A stretch of DNA of 64,000 bases from Chitinophagaceae bacterium (lineage in GTDB: Bacteria > Bacteroidota > Bacteroidia > Chitinophagales > Chitinophagaceae): the NCBI GenBank assembly GCA_004173235.1, contig SEAC01000015.1, positions 310,001 through 374,000 on the forward strand, given 5' to 3'. The notes beneath the pieces are model-generated. The model ran no database searches, was not told the origin of the DNA, and was given only the letters and a program-made list of their open reading frames with translations. A program made the translations under genes and the position numbers. How positions within the stretch are numbered: the first letter of the stretch is position 1; every line of letters begins with the position of its first letter. This document shows positions 32,742-41,994 of this stretch, one piece after another.

Positions 32742-33503
32742 TATCCAAATCTAGTGCAAAAACGGTGCGGGTTTGATTTGAGGCTGCGGTATGCACAACT
32801 AAAAAATGTAGCAAGTGGACTCTGACTTGAAGGGTTGACAAATCTAAATTCATTAGTAAATTAAAAAACTACATCTAATTGTTTTTAATGATTTTATGCT
32901 TACTCACTCAATAAAAGATCGCAGAAAAAATGAGCGTAGATTTCAAAAATCGGTTTCGTTGTTAATGATATAAACACAATATTTCTAAGTAACATAATGT
33001 GCTCGTTTGCAGTGTAATATGAAATTTATTGATTAAATAAAGTAAGTTTAGACGTAAATTGATGCCTTTGCACTTTCAGCTTTATTCACAATGCGTTTTT
33101 TTGGACGATCTCCTCCAGATCAAGCCAAAGCCAAGGCCTGATTGCCGCAGTCCGGAATGGGCTTCTGAGTGGCTTTGCTGGCCATCGCTTGTTTCGGAGT
33201 GCAGGAAAACGATCATAGCAATTGGCGCATAAAGGAGCGGATGTACGAATGAGAACAAACCCAAACGTCCAATTTCCCGAATGTCGCTTTGGTGACAAAA
33301 TGTCTTGAATGGCTTCTTGGCCAAGGGTAGCAAACGGAAAGAAAAATCTGCGCTTCGGTTAAACGACTGGAGCCGCGCACAATCCCATATCCTGTCAAGG
33401 CGTTTACTAGACCCGTAGCAGGGCATTTTTTGGGCTGAGCGGTCGCCTGCGCCTACGGGTTTTTCGTAACTTGGGCCCTTATTCGAATCCACGCGTAGGA
33501 TAA
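32742..33503. other. AT-rich intergenic island without a supported gene
   Basis: Roughly the first 350 bp are strongly AT-rich, unlike the rest of the window, with runs such as attaaaaaactacatctaa. The right half returns to average composition. Open frames here lack protein character; one short frame from ATG 33091 (MRFFGRSPPDQAKAKA) follows a -7-like TGCCTTTG. Two weak -7 candidates (TAACTTGG, TTATTCGA) precede the large cargo gene. The island may be a long regulatory region or decayed foreign DNA. Confidence 0.6.
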
Positions 33504-36500
33504 ATGAAACAACTAATTGCTGCCTTCACCTTGCTCTTCCTCGTATTGTTGAGCGGGAACACCTCTGCCCAAGACTTTTCCAACAAGGGAAAAGAGTTTT
33601 GGCTTTCTTACAGTTACCACGTCGGAATGTCGGGCGGCGGTAACCCCACCATGACCCTTTACCTCACGTCCGACGTTACCACGAACTACACCGTGGAGAT
33701 CTACGGAACAGGCACCCTCGCCACCGGGCAGATCGCCGGCGGGCAGGTGGTGGCGGTCAATGTGCCCATCACCTACGCCATCAACGACGAAGGACCGTTT
33801 TCCGGAAAAGCCATCCATGTGACCGGCGATAAACCGATGGTCGTTTATTCCTACATCACGCGCTCGGCCGCTTCAGCCGCCACTCTTTGCCTGCCCGTAA
33901 CGGTATTGGGTAAGGAATACATTTCATCCTCCTACCGCCAGGTTTCCAACGAGGCGGCCTCGAATTCATTCGTCACCATCGTGGCGGTTGAAGACAACAC
34001 CACCGTGGAGATCAAGCCTGCCACCACTACCAAGAACAACTGGCTGGCCGGCCAAACCTATCAGGTGACGCTCAACAAAGGCGAGATCTACCAGATTTTA
34101 GGCTTTGCTTCCGCATCGGGAGGCGGCGGCGGCAACTTCACCGGCAACGACCTGAGCGGCACTTGGGTGCGCTCCGTCTCCACCGGCACCAACGGCTGTA
34201 AGCGCATCGCCGTCTTCTCCGGTTCGGGCAAGATCCGCATCCCGGCCTCCGGTTGCGGCAACAGCTCCGACAACCTGTACCAGCAGCTGTACCCTACCGG
34301 CACCTGGGGAAAGAAATACCTGAGCGTGCCGAGCCGCAACAATCCCAACAACTATTACCGCGTATATCGAAAAGATCCAAACACCCAGTTGAGGGTCAAC
34401 GGCATTCTTGTTCCTGCGTCGGCCTGGGTCAACGACTATTACGAGCCCGTAGATGCGTCGAACAACCCGATCCCGAATGCCACGCCCAACCTTTTCGAGG
34501 CCGATCAGCCGATCAGCGTAGCCCAGTATTTTACTACGCAGGGATGCGCGAACAATCCGAATAACAATCCTTACGACCCGGATATGATCATGCTGAACCC
34601 TGTGGAGCAGAACATCAGCAAGGTGACCCTGGTGAGTTCCAACCTGGCCGCAGCATCCACGGCGCAGTACCCGCACCAGCACCATATCCACGTCATCATG
34701 AAGAACACCGGCACGGGCATTTCCTCGTTCCGCTTCGATGGCAACGCAGTGGCGGCCGCCGACTGGACCGTGCACCCACGCGACCCAAGTTATTCGTATA
34801 CCTACCTGCAGGACGGCCGCGCAACGAATGGCGTGCTGCAAGGCTATCACACACTTACATCCGATTCCGGCTTCCTGGCGCTCGCCTACGGCTATGCCAA
34901 CGCGGAAAGCTATGGCTACTCGGCCGGCGCCAACGTGAAGGACCTGTACCAGTTCGCGTCCATCCGAAACGACAACGCGACGGTCAACTTCCCGGCTACC
35001 TGCCGCAACACGCCGTTCCACTTTGCGATGACCTTCCCGTACCAGCCCACGCAGATCGTATGGCAGTTCAATGGGCTGTTCACCAACGTAACGATCAACA
35101 ACCCCGTGGCCGACTCGGTGTACCAGATAGGAGGGAAAACGGTGTACCGCTACATGCTGCCCGGCACTTATGCCGCCACCACACCCGGAACTTTCCCCAT
35201 CCGCATCCTTGCGAGCGGAGGCTCCACCGATGGTTGCGGTGGCGAGCAGGAGATCAATTACGACCTGCAGGTGCTTGAAAAACCGAGCGCTTCGTTCACT
35301 TTCAGTTCTTCCGGGTGCGTGTCCGATCCTGTGCAGTTCACCGACGCGAGCAATGGGCAGGGACGACCGTTTGCCTCCTTCAACTGGACCTTTGGCAGCC
35401 CGGGCGCTACATCTACGCAGCAAAATCCGCAGCATACTTTCCCGGCCGCCGGCAACTATGTGGTGAATCACTGGGCCGTGACCGACATCGGTTGCGTGAC
35501 CGACACCGTGCCGCAAACGATCGCCGTGAGCCAGCCGCCGGTTGCCAATTTTGGGGTGGCGGCGCCTTATTGCGTGGGCAGAAGCGTCAGCTTTACCGAT
35601 ACGTCTACCGTGAGCGGCGGCACCCTCACCAACTGGAGCTGGAACTTCGGCGACGGCTCGCCGGTGGTAAACGCCTCCACGGCGGCAGCGCAAACGCATA
35701 GCTACGCTACGGCCGGAAGTTTCACCGCAACCCTGCAGGTGACGTCCAGCGGCGGTTGCCGGAGCGCGGTCTTTCCGCGAACCTTTACGGTAAACCCCAA
35801 TCCTTCGGCAGCCTTCACTTTCAGCAGCGCCTGCCTGCCCGCGGCAGCGATCGCATTCACCAATACGTCGTCGGTTGCAGGTGGCGGCACGCTGGGCTAC
35901 CAGTGGGCGTTTGGCCCGGCCGGAGCCACCAGCACTGTTACCAGCCCATCTTATACTTACACTACGGCCGGTCCGCACAACGTGCGCCTGGTGGCCACTG
36001 GCCCCGGTGGTTGCACCGACACTTCTTTGCAGGTGTTGAATACCGTATATGCGCAACCCACTTCGGCTTTCACCGTATCGACGGCGCCGGTGCCGCTGAA
36101 ATACTGCCGCAACGCGCCGATAACCTTCACCAGCAACGGTGCAGCAACAGGCAGCACGGTAAGCGAATACCATTGGGACTTTGGCGACAGCAACCAGTCG
36201 ACGCAACAGGCGCCGGTGAAGACTTTCGCCACCGCGGGTACGTATGTCGTAAAACACTGGATCAAGTCGGCGATCGGCTGCGAATCCGACACGACGCGTC
36301 AAACGATCACCATTGTAGCGTTGCCGAAAGCATCCTTTACGGTTAGCGCACACCGCTGTGAAGGCGATCCGATCACGCTTCAATCCAACTCCGATGCGGT
36401 TGCGTCCGGCAGCAGCATTACTAGCTACAACTGGACGGTGAACACAGTGCCGATGACCGGCCCGCAAGCGGCAACAATGAACTTTGTTCCTGCCACTGCC

Positions 36501-38669
36501 ACCAGCCAAAGCATCGTGCTGACCGTGCAAACCGAAGCAGGTTGTACGGACGACAGCACCATCAGCATCAACGTCAACCCGAAACCGGCTCCGAACTTCG
36601 ACCTTCCGAACGTGTGCCTGCCTTCCGGCGCGGCCACGTTCAACAATACCTCGACGATCTCGGACGGCAGCATCGGCAGCGTAACCTATCAGTGGAACTT
36701 CGGCGATGGCGGTGCGGGCTCCACGCAAACTTCACCCACGCACACCTATAGCAACGCCGGTCCGTTTAATGTGCAACTTACTGCCACGAGCAACCAGGGA
36801 TGTGTGAAAGACGCGACCCGCCAGCTCGCTACCGTTTACGCGCAACCGCAGGCCGCCTTCACCGCGAGCAGCCCCGAGGTGTGCACCGGCGCCGCGTTCA
36901 CTTTCACCGACGGCAGCAGTGCGCCCGGAAGCACCGTTACCGGCTGGAGCTGGAACTTTGGCGATGGCAACATTGACAACACGCAAAATCCTACCCACAG
37001 CTATGCTGCCCCAGGCACTTACCAGGTGACCCTCACCGTGACATCCGCCGTGGGCTGCGTTTCGGCCGCGACACCGCTTTCCGTTACCGTAAACCGCCTT
37101 CCAACAGCACGGTTCACCATCGGCAACCCAATGTGCGCTACCAGCGCGATCACTTTTACGGATGCTTCGATCGCCAACTCCGGCTCGTTGCAGTCGTGGA
37201 TCTGGGACTTTGGCGATGGCAGTGCCACCGTTTCGGGGCAGGGTCCGAAAACCCACACGTATGCCAACGTAGGAAATTATGGCGTGAAGCTCACGGTATC
37301 TACCGACAAAGGCTGCACGGCCAATATAACCGATACCGCACGCGTGCACCCGCTGCCGCTTGCCGGTTTTGTGATCCCCCAAAACTGTCTCAACGATCCA
37401 TTCTCGCAGTTTACGGACACCAGCCGGGTGGATGCACCCGATGCCGTCAGCTCGTGGAGCTGGAATTTCGGCGACAACCTTGCCACGCCGGCCAACAACG
37501 TTTCGACGCTGCAAAACCCGCAGCACCGCTATACTGCCGTGGGCCCGTATATGGTCTCGCTCACGGCCACCACCAACAATGGCTGCTCTTCATCGGTCAG
37601 CCAGCAGGTTGTGATCGCGGGAACGGCGCCGGTACCCGAGCTTACCATTTTACAGGGCAGTGTGTGCAGCAACGACAGCGTGCGCATCAAGGACAGCTCC
37701 TGGGTAAACATCGGTACCATCGTTCGGATCGATATATGGTGGGACGCATCCGATCCTTCGAGTGTGCAAACGGTGCTGAACCCCGTGGCAGCAACGATCT
37801 ATGCGCACAAATACGCGGAGTTCTTCAACCCCGCTTCCGCTCCCCGCAACATCAAGCTGGTGGCCTACTCGGGCACTACATGCGCCACAGATATCCAACG
37901 GCCGCTTACGCTGCTAGCAACTCCAGATGTGCGCTTTGCGCCCGTTGCGGGCATTTGCGCCGACGAGCCTGCATTCACGCTGAGTCAGGCGAGTAGCGCC
38001 AACGTTGCGAGCGTGCCGGGGCTGGCAACGTATTCCGGAAATGGTGTTACTGCGGCAGGTTTGTTCAATCCGGCGGCTGCTGGTCCCGGACTTCACACCA
38101 TCACCTATTCGTTTGAAGGCACGAACGGCTGTACGAACGACACGGCAATGGCCATAGCGGTCTACGGCGTTCCAACGGTGAGCGCTGGTGCAGACAAATT
38201 CATTCTCGAAGGCGGCGTGGACACGCTCAATGGCAGCGGCACGGGCAACAGTCTTGTATATGTGTGGACGCCGGTGCGCTGGCTCGACAACCCTTCGATT
38301 CCGCGCCCGGCCGTGCGGCCGCAAGGCGATGAAACGTACACGCTTACCGTAACAACCGCCGATGGCTGCGAGGCAAGCGATGCAGTGGTAGTGAAAATGC
38401 TGAAGGCGCCCATCATTCCGAACGTCTTTACCCCGAACGGCGATGGCGTGAACGACCGCTGGGTGATCGAATACCTCGAAAGCTACCCGGGCGCCACCAT
38501 CGAGATCTTCAACCGCTACGGGCAGCCGGTGTTCCGCTCCGTCAATTATCCATCCGCCTGGGACGGCACGCTCAACGGCAAGCCACTGCCCACCGGAACC
38601 TATTACTACATCATTAACCCGAAAAACGGCCGCAAGCAGATGTCCGGTTTCGTTGATCTTATTCGCTAA
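33504..38669 (+). CDS. Giant PKD-repeat cell-surface protein with type B T9SS C-terminal signal
   Basis: A 1721-residue exported protein. A signal peptide (ending SGNTSAQ) is followed by an IgGFc-binding-like N-terminal region (about 25-480; EFWLSYSYHVG at 30, DKPMVVYSYITRS near 110). Nine PKD-like domains then run from about 590 to 1400, each with a W.FG motif: near 625, 711, 799, 890, 975 (degenerate), 1062, 1149, 1232 and 1318. The C-terminus has IPNVFTPNGDGVNDRW near 1638 and ends GRKQMSGFVDLIR, the gliding-motility-associated type B sorting domain. It is probably an adhesin secreted by the type IX system. The partner PorP/SprF gene follows after 5 bp. Confidence 0.93.
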   Translation: MKQLIAAFTLLFLVLLSGNTSAQDFSNKGKEFWLSYSYHVGMSGGGNPTMTLYLTSDVTTNYTVEIYGTGTLATGQIAGGQVVAVNVPITYAINDEGPFSGKAIHVTGDKPMVVYSYITRSAASAATLCLPVTVLGKEYISSSYRQVSNEAASNSFVTIVAVEDNTTVEIKPATTTKNNWLAGQTYQVTLNKGEIYQILGFASASGGGGGNFTGNDLSGTWVRSVSTGTNGCKRIAVFSGSGKIRIPASGCGNSSDNLYQQLYPTGTWGKKYLSVPSRNNPNNYYRVYRKDPNTQLRVNGILVPASAWVNDYYEPVDASNNPIPNATPNLFEADQPISVAQYFTTQGCANNPNNNPYDPDMIMLNPVEQNISKVTLVSSNLAAASTAQYPHQHHIHVIMKNTGTGISSFRFDGNAVAAADWTVHPRDPSYSYTYLQDGRATNGVLQGYHTLTSDSGFLALAYGYANAESYGYSAGANVKDLYQFASIRNDNATVNFPATCRNTPFHFAMTFPYQPTQIVWQFNGLFTNVTINNPVADSVYQIGGKTVYRYMLPGTYAATTPGTFPIRILASGGSTDGCGGEQEINYDLQVLEKPSASFTFSSSGCVSDPVQFTDASNGQGRPFASFNWTFGSPGATSTQQNPQHTFPAAGNYVVNHWAVTDIGCVTDTVPQTIAVSQPPVANFGVAAPYCVGRSVSFTDTSTVSGGTLTNWSWNFGDGSPVVNASTAAAQTHSYATAGSFTATLQVTSSGGCRSAVFPRTFTVNPNPSAAFTFSSACLPAAAIAFTNTSSVAGGGTLGYQWAFGPAGATSTVTSPSYTYTTAGPHNVRLVATGPGGCTDTSLQVLNTVYAQPTSAFTVSTAPVPLKYCRNAPITFTSNGAATGSTVSEYHWDFGDSNQSTQQAPVKTFATAGTYVVKHWIKSAIGCESDTTRQTITIVALPKASFTVSAHRCEGDPITLQSNSDAVASGSSITSYNWTVNTVPMTGPQAATMNFVPATATSQSIVLTVQTEAGCTDDSTISINVNPKPAPNFDLPNVCLPSGAATFNNTSTISDGSIGSVTYQWNFGDGGAGSTQTSPTHTYSNAGPFNVQLTATSNQGCVKDATRQLATVYAQPQAAFTASSPEVCTGAAFTFTDGSSAPGSTVTGWSWNFGDGNIDNTQNPTHSYAAPGTYQVTLTVTSAVGCVSAATPLSVTVNRLPTARFTIGNPMCATSAITFTDASIANSGSLQSWIWDFGDGSATVSGQGPKTHTYANVGNYGVKLTVSTDKGCTANITDTARVHPLPLAGFVIPQNCLNDPFSQFTDTSRVDAPDAVSSWSWNFGDNLATPANNVSTLQNPQHRYTAVGPYMVSLTATTNNGCSSSVSQQVVIAGTAPVPELTILQGSVCSNDSVRIKDSSWVNIGTIVRIDIWWDASDPSSVQTVLNPVAATIYAHKYAEFFNPASAPRNIKLVAYSGTTCATDIQRPLTLLATPDVRFAPVAGICADEPAFTLSQASSANVASVPGLATYSGNGVTAAGLFNPAAAGPGLHTITYSFEGTNGCTNDTAMAIAVYGVPTVSAGADKFILEGGVDTLNGSGTGNSLVYVWTPVRWLDNPSIPRPAVRPQGDETYTLTVTTADGCEASDAVVVKMLKAPIIPNVFTPNGDGVNDRWVIEYLESYPGATIEIFNRYGQPVFRSVNYPSAWDGTLNGKPLPTGTYYYIINPKNGRKQMSGFVDLIR

Positions 38670-38674
38670 CCACC

Positions 38675-39697
38675 ATGAAGAAAAGCCTGTTGAGCATATT
38701 GGGAGCGGGGCTTGCCCTGGCCGCCGCCGGCCAGCAACGGCCGCACTACACCCAGTATATTCTGAATAATTACATTCTCAACCCGGCGCTGGCGGGCATC
38801 GAGAACTATGGGGACCTCAAGTTCAGCATCCGCGACCAGTGGGCCGGTCTCGACGGTGCGCCGCGAACGACATACCTCACGTACCACCAGCCGATCGGGA
38901 AGCAGGACTTCAAGCCGTCGCCCACCGGCTTTGGTGTGCCGGGCGAAAACCCGCGCGGCGAAAATTACTGGGGTGCTTATGAAGCGTCGGCACCGCACCA
39001 CGGCATCGGGTTCGTTGTGATGAACGATCGCACCGGCAACCTTAATCGCTTCACGGCAAACGTTGCCTATGCCTATCACCTCGGTCTTAGTTCGAAGCTT
39101 AACCTCGCGGCGGGTGTGTCGGCAGGCGTAAGCAAGATGGGTTACGACCGCTCGAAGGCAACGCCGGCAGTGGCGAACGATGTGGCGCTGGGCGATGTGA
39201 ACGTGTACCTGAGCAAGTTCCGGCCCGACCTGAACGTGGGGCTGTGGCTTTACGGAGCCGACTTCTTTGTCGGCCTTTCGGCGCAGCAGGTGATTCCTCA
39301 AAAGTTCGTGGTAGCCGATGATGCTTCGTTTAATAAAGGCAAACTAGTGCCGCACCTGTTTGGTACCGTAGGCTATCGCTTCCTCTTGTCGGAAGACGTC
39401 AACGCAACGCCCTCGATGCTGGTGAAATACGTGGCCGGCTCGCCCGTGCCGCTGCAGTACGACTTCAACGTAAAGCTGCAGTACCGCGACCTGCTCTGGC
39501 TGGGCGGAGGTTACCGTTTGAAGGAAGGTTATTCCGGCATGCTCGGTCTCAACGTTGGAAACACGTTCAACATCAGCTACGCATACGATTACACCACCAC
39601 CGCCATCAACACCGCCAGCAAGGGAACCCACGAACTAGTGATCGGCTTTCTGCTCGGCAACCGCTACGGCGATACCTGCCCGCGCAACGTCTGGTAA
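38675..39697 (+). CDS. PorP/SprF family outer membrane protein (type IX secretion partner)
   Basis: A 340-residue outer membrane protein. A signal peptide is followed by the family hallmark HYTQYILNNYILNPALAGIENYGDLKFSIRDQWAGL (in pieces, ~24-58). The C-terminal half (NVKLQYRDLLWLGGGYRLKEG, NISYAYDYTTTAINTASKGTHEL) is also typical. SprF-like proteins are needed for secretion or attachment of a neighbouring type B cargo such as SprB in Flavobacterium johnsoniae (family knowledge). The 5-bp gap to the giant PKD gene indicates an operon and a dedicated pair. Confidence 0.93.
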   Translation: MKKSLLSILGAGLALAAAGQQRPHYTQYILNNYILNPALAGIENYGDLKFSIRDQWAGLDGAPRTTYLTYHQPIGKQDFKPSPTGFGVPGENPRGENYWGAYEASAPHHGIGFVVMNDRTGNLNRFTANVAYAYHLGLSSKLNLAAGVSAGVSKMGYDRSKATPAVANDVALGDVNVYLSKFRPDLNVGLWLYGADFFVGLSAQQVIPQKFVVADDASFNKGKLVPHLFGTVGYRFLLSEDVNATPSMLVKYVAGSPVPLQYDFNVKLQYRDLLWLGGGYRLKEGYSGMLGLNVGNTFNISYAYDYTTTAINTASKGTHELVIGFLLGNRYGDTCPRNVW

Positions 39698-39707
39698 GCT
39701 ACAGGGT

Positions 39708-39875
39708 AATTGGTTTATTGGTTCATTCGTTTATTGGTACAGCCGCTGCAACGGGCGCGGTATAAAAAATGATAAAGCCGCTCCCGGAGCGGCTTTTATA
39801 ATGTGCGTTATCATTTCTGCGAAGCAACGGTCGGCGTAGCCTTACCAATAAACCACTAAACCCATCCACCAATCA
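39708..39875. repeat. Inverted 'ccaataaac' word arrays bracketing a terminator
   Basis: The left array (39708-39739) repeats ggtttattggttcattcg; the right (39843-39875) reads taccaataaaccactaaac. They are imperfect reverse complements around the terminator at 39774-39797, the same layout as at 28355-28472. Confidence 0.75.
39774..39797. terminator. Bidirectional terminator between the PorP/SprF and M56 genes
   Basis: The hairpin is AAAGCCGCTC, loop CCG, GAGCGGCTTT. A and T tracts on both sides fit the convergent genes. Confidence 0.85.
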
Positions 39876-39882
39876 GCTTCCC

Positions 39883-41559
39883 TTACAACTTCACCGCCGC
39901 TTTCTTATCCTTCCGTCCCTTCAGCTCGTCGATGGTTGCGATTTTTTGTTCCAGTTCCTGGCGCACACGGGCGAGTTCGGCAAGCGACACGTCGGGGAGC
40001 GGCGTGCGCGAAGCGTCGGAGTTGACCTTATTCAGCTGTGCGAGTGCGCTGCGGTAAACCGTTTGTACGCTGTCGAGGCGAGCGATGGCGATCTGCTGGT
40101 TCAGCTGACCGTTGATGCGCTCAAGGTCTACGTTGCCCTGGCCATAGCCATTCTGCAGGTTCGTTTCAAACCGCTGCCAGTTGATGGCATCCACCTGGCT
40201 CAGGTATTGACGACGCGCAGCTTCGCGCTCGGCGCCGGTTAGCCCGTCGGGGATGGTTTTTTCCACCTCCTGCCATTGCACTTCCAGTAAGTGGCGGGCG
40301 TTGCTAACGGCGGCACGAACCTCCGATTGTTGTTCGGCGGAAAGCTGCGCTGCGTCTGCATTATAGGCAACCGTTTTGAATGCCGGGTTGTCGGCAGCTA
40401 CAGGTTCTTCCTCGATCGCCGGCGGCGGCGGGGGAGGTGCTACGGCCACGGCTTCCATCGAAACGAGGGCAGCGGCACGCCTTGCGCTCAGAGCCTGCGG
40501 AAGCGGTGCGGACTGTTGCGGCTGCTGGTACGGGGCCAGGCTATGGTCGATCTGGAGGAACGCATAGGGCGCCATGCTGCCCGACTGGAAAGCATACCCA
40601 TCCTGGTCGCGCGTGGCGATGACGAGGGAGTTGAGCGTGAAGAGCAGCATCAGGGCTGCAAAAGCTCCCATCAGGTGCTGCACATTCAGCCGCGACTTGC
40701 GCTGAATGCCCACGATGCGCTCGATGCGCAGCAGTAAGTTGTTGCCTTTGGTGGCGCCCATGGCGAGTGCCGCGCTGCGGTGGTTGCTCTTTTCAAGCTC
40801 CAGCAATGCCGACGCATAAGCCACCTTGTCGTATTCAAATTGGAGCACCAGCTCGTCGCAGCAGTTTTCACGCTCGGCTTCAATGGCACGAATGAACAGG
40901 CGTACGAAAGGGTTGTAATAAAGCACTACGTTAAGTGCCGTAACGAACAGGTTGACGAGGTAATCGTAGCGGCGGATGTGCGACAATTCGTGGAGCAGCA
41001 CGGCTTCGAGCTGCGCGGGCGAAAGGTTGTTGAGCGCAGCAACCGGCACCAGAATAATCGGCTTTAGATAGCCGATGGTCATGGGGGAGGTGACGAGATG
41101 GGAAAGGTGCACACGCACCGGCTTGCGAATCCCGATATGGGCAGCGATCTTATCAACGAACATGCGCACTTTCACCGGCGCTTTGCCGAGACCGCGGTTG
41201 CGGATGGCAGTCAGGTAGCGCCAGTTGCGGTACACATTGACCGCAGGAACGCACAGCAGCATCAGGTAGGCAACAGACGCGGCCGTAAGGATGGAAGGGA
41301 GGTATTCAGCGCCGGGCAGCGGACGATCGAGGAAGTCCATCCCAGATCCGCCGTAGGCATAGTATGAGTAGAAGGTCCACGCGGACCATGCAGCGCCGGC
41401 GGCGAGGCTGTACACGGCGTGCAGGTATTTGCGGTTGCTGTTGGGAGCGGCGTAGTGCGTGGTAAGCTGGTACACGCACCACAACAGCCCAATTTGCCAG
41501 AAGCTGTTCAAGGTGGCCCAGCCAAGGGCCTGCAGGAAGATCGACTGGCTCCAGGCCAT
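39883..41559 (-). CDS. M56 (BlaR1/MecR1-like) membrane metallopeptidase
   Basis: A 558-residue sensor-protease. Four membrane helices lie in the N-terminal half and near 300. The zinc motif HELSHIRRYDY is at residues 190-200, with the downstream Glu in AIEAERENCCDELV (~220). The C-terminal ~230 residues are periplasmic, with a Pro-rich linker (APPPPPPAI, ~365) and a charged helical part; no penicillin-binding sensor domain is seen. It ends 1 bp after the BlaI stop region and should cleave BlaI to relieve repression (family model). Confidence 0.92.
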   Translation of the reverse strand: MAWSQSIFLQALGWATLNSFWQIGLLWCVYQLTTHYAAPNSNRKYLHAVYSLAAGAAWSAWTFYSYYAYGGSGMDFLDRPLPGAEYLPSILTAASVAYLMLLCVPAVNVYRNWRYLTAIRNRGLGKAPVKVRMFVDKIAAHIGIRKPVRVHLSHLVTSPMTIGYLKPIILVPVAALNNLSPAQLEAVLLHELSHIRRYDYLVNLFVTALNVVLYYNPFVRLFIRAIEAERENCCDELVLQFEYDKVAYASALLELEKSNHRSAALAMGATKGNNLLLRIERIVGIQRKSRLNVQHLMGAFAALMLLFTLNSLVIATRDQDGYAFQSGSMAPYAFLQIDHSLAPYQQPQQSAPLPQALSARRAAALVSMEAVAVAPPPPPPAIEEEPVAADNPAFKTVAYNADAAQLSAEQQSEVRAAVSNARHLLEVQWQEVEKTIPDGLTGAEREAARRQYLSQVDAINWQRFETNLQNGYGQGNVDLERINGQLNQQIAIARLDSVQTVYRSALAQLNKVNSDASRTPLPDVSLAELARVRQELEQKIATIDELKGRKDKKAAVKL

Positions 41560-41560
41560 G

Positions 41561-41947
41561 TTACTTTGTTTTGAGGTTATTCAGCAATTTCTGAATCTGC
41601 TCTAACTCCTCGGGGCTTGCATTATTCTGCTCGCCCAATGCCTGCAACACTAATTGCGTCGAAGATCCGCCAAAAAGCGAATCGATCATCTTGCCCAGTA
41701 AATGTTTCTGGGTCTTCTCCTTATTCACGGCCGGCTGATACACGTGCGTACGCATCGATTCGTCGCGCTTCACGATGCCTTTTTCGTGCATGATCTGCAT
41801 CAGCTTGAGGGTGGTTGTGTAGCCCACTTCCTTAGTTTTGGCAAGCTCCTCGTGCACTTCACGCACTGTCGCAACTCCTTTAGTCCAAAGGATTTGCAGG
41901 ATCTCGAGCTCGCTTTCTGTGGGTTTTATCGTTTTGGATGCCGCCAT
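41561..41947 (-). CDS. BlaI/MecI/CopY family transcriptional repressor
   Basis: A 128-residue winged-helix repressor. It starts KTIKPTESELEILQILWTKG, and the recognition helix region VGYTTTLKLMQIMHEKGIVKRDE (in pieces, ~42-64) is highly typical. The C-terminal half forms the dimerisation and cleavage region (KHLLGKMIDSLFGGSSTQLV). It precedes the M56 gene by one base pair. Candidate operators overlap its own promoter, consistent with autorepression. Confidence 0.94.
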   Translation of the reverse strand: MAASKTIKPTESELEILQILWTKGVATVREVHEELAKTKEVGYTTTLKLMQIMHEKGIVKRDESMRTHVYQPAVNKEKTQKHLLGKMIDSLFGGSSTQLVLQALGEQNNASPEELEQIQKLLNNLKTK

Positions 41948-41960
41948 AATGAAGTCTTGA

Positions 41961-41994
41961 TTTCGAATCGAATATACGACCTATTTCGTACGAA
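41961..41994. promoter_or_regulatory. Candidate BlaI operators over the blaI promoter
   Basis: TTTCGAATCGAA (41961-41972) and the palindrome-bearing TTTCGTACGAA (41984-41994) have centres about 23 bp apart, two helical turns. On the minus strand TATATTCG (41975-41968) is the likely -7 element; it overlaps the first site, and the second covers the -33 region. A third, weaker TTTCGATTCG lies at 42014-42023 in the upstream coding region. Confidence 0.6.

Noticed and set aside
33082-33492. A 136-codon minus-strand frame upstream of the giant gene
   Set aside because: No signal peptide, helix pattern or family similarity, no promoter, and the composition does not look like protein.
34098-36728. 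An 876-codon open frame on the minus strand
   Set aside because: It lies within the PKD protein gene in antisense, with a composition rich in Arg, Val and Gly and no domain. It results from codon bias in the sense frame.
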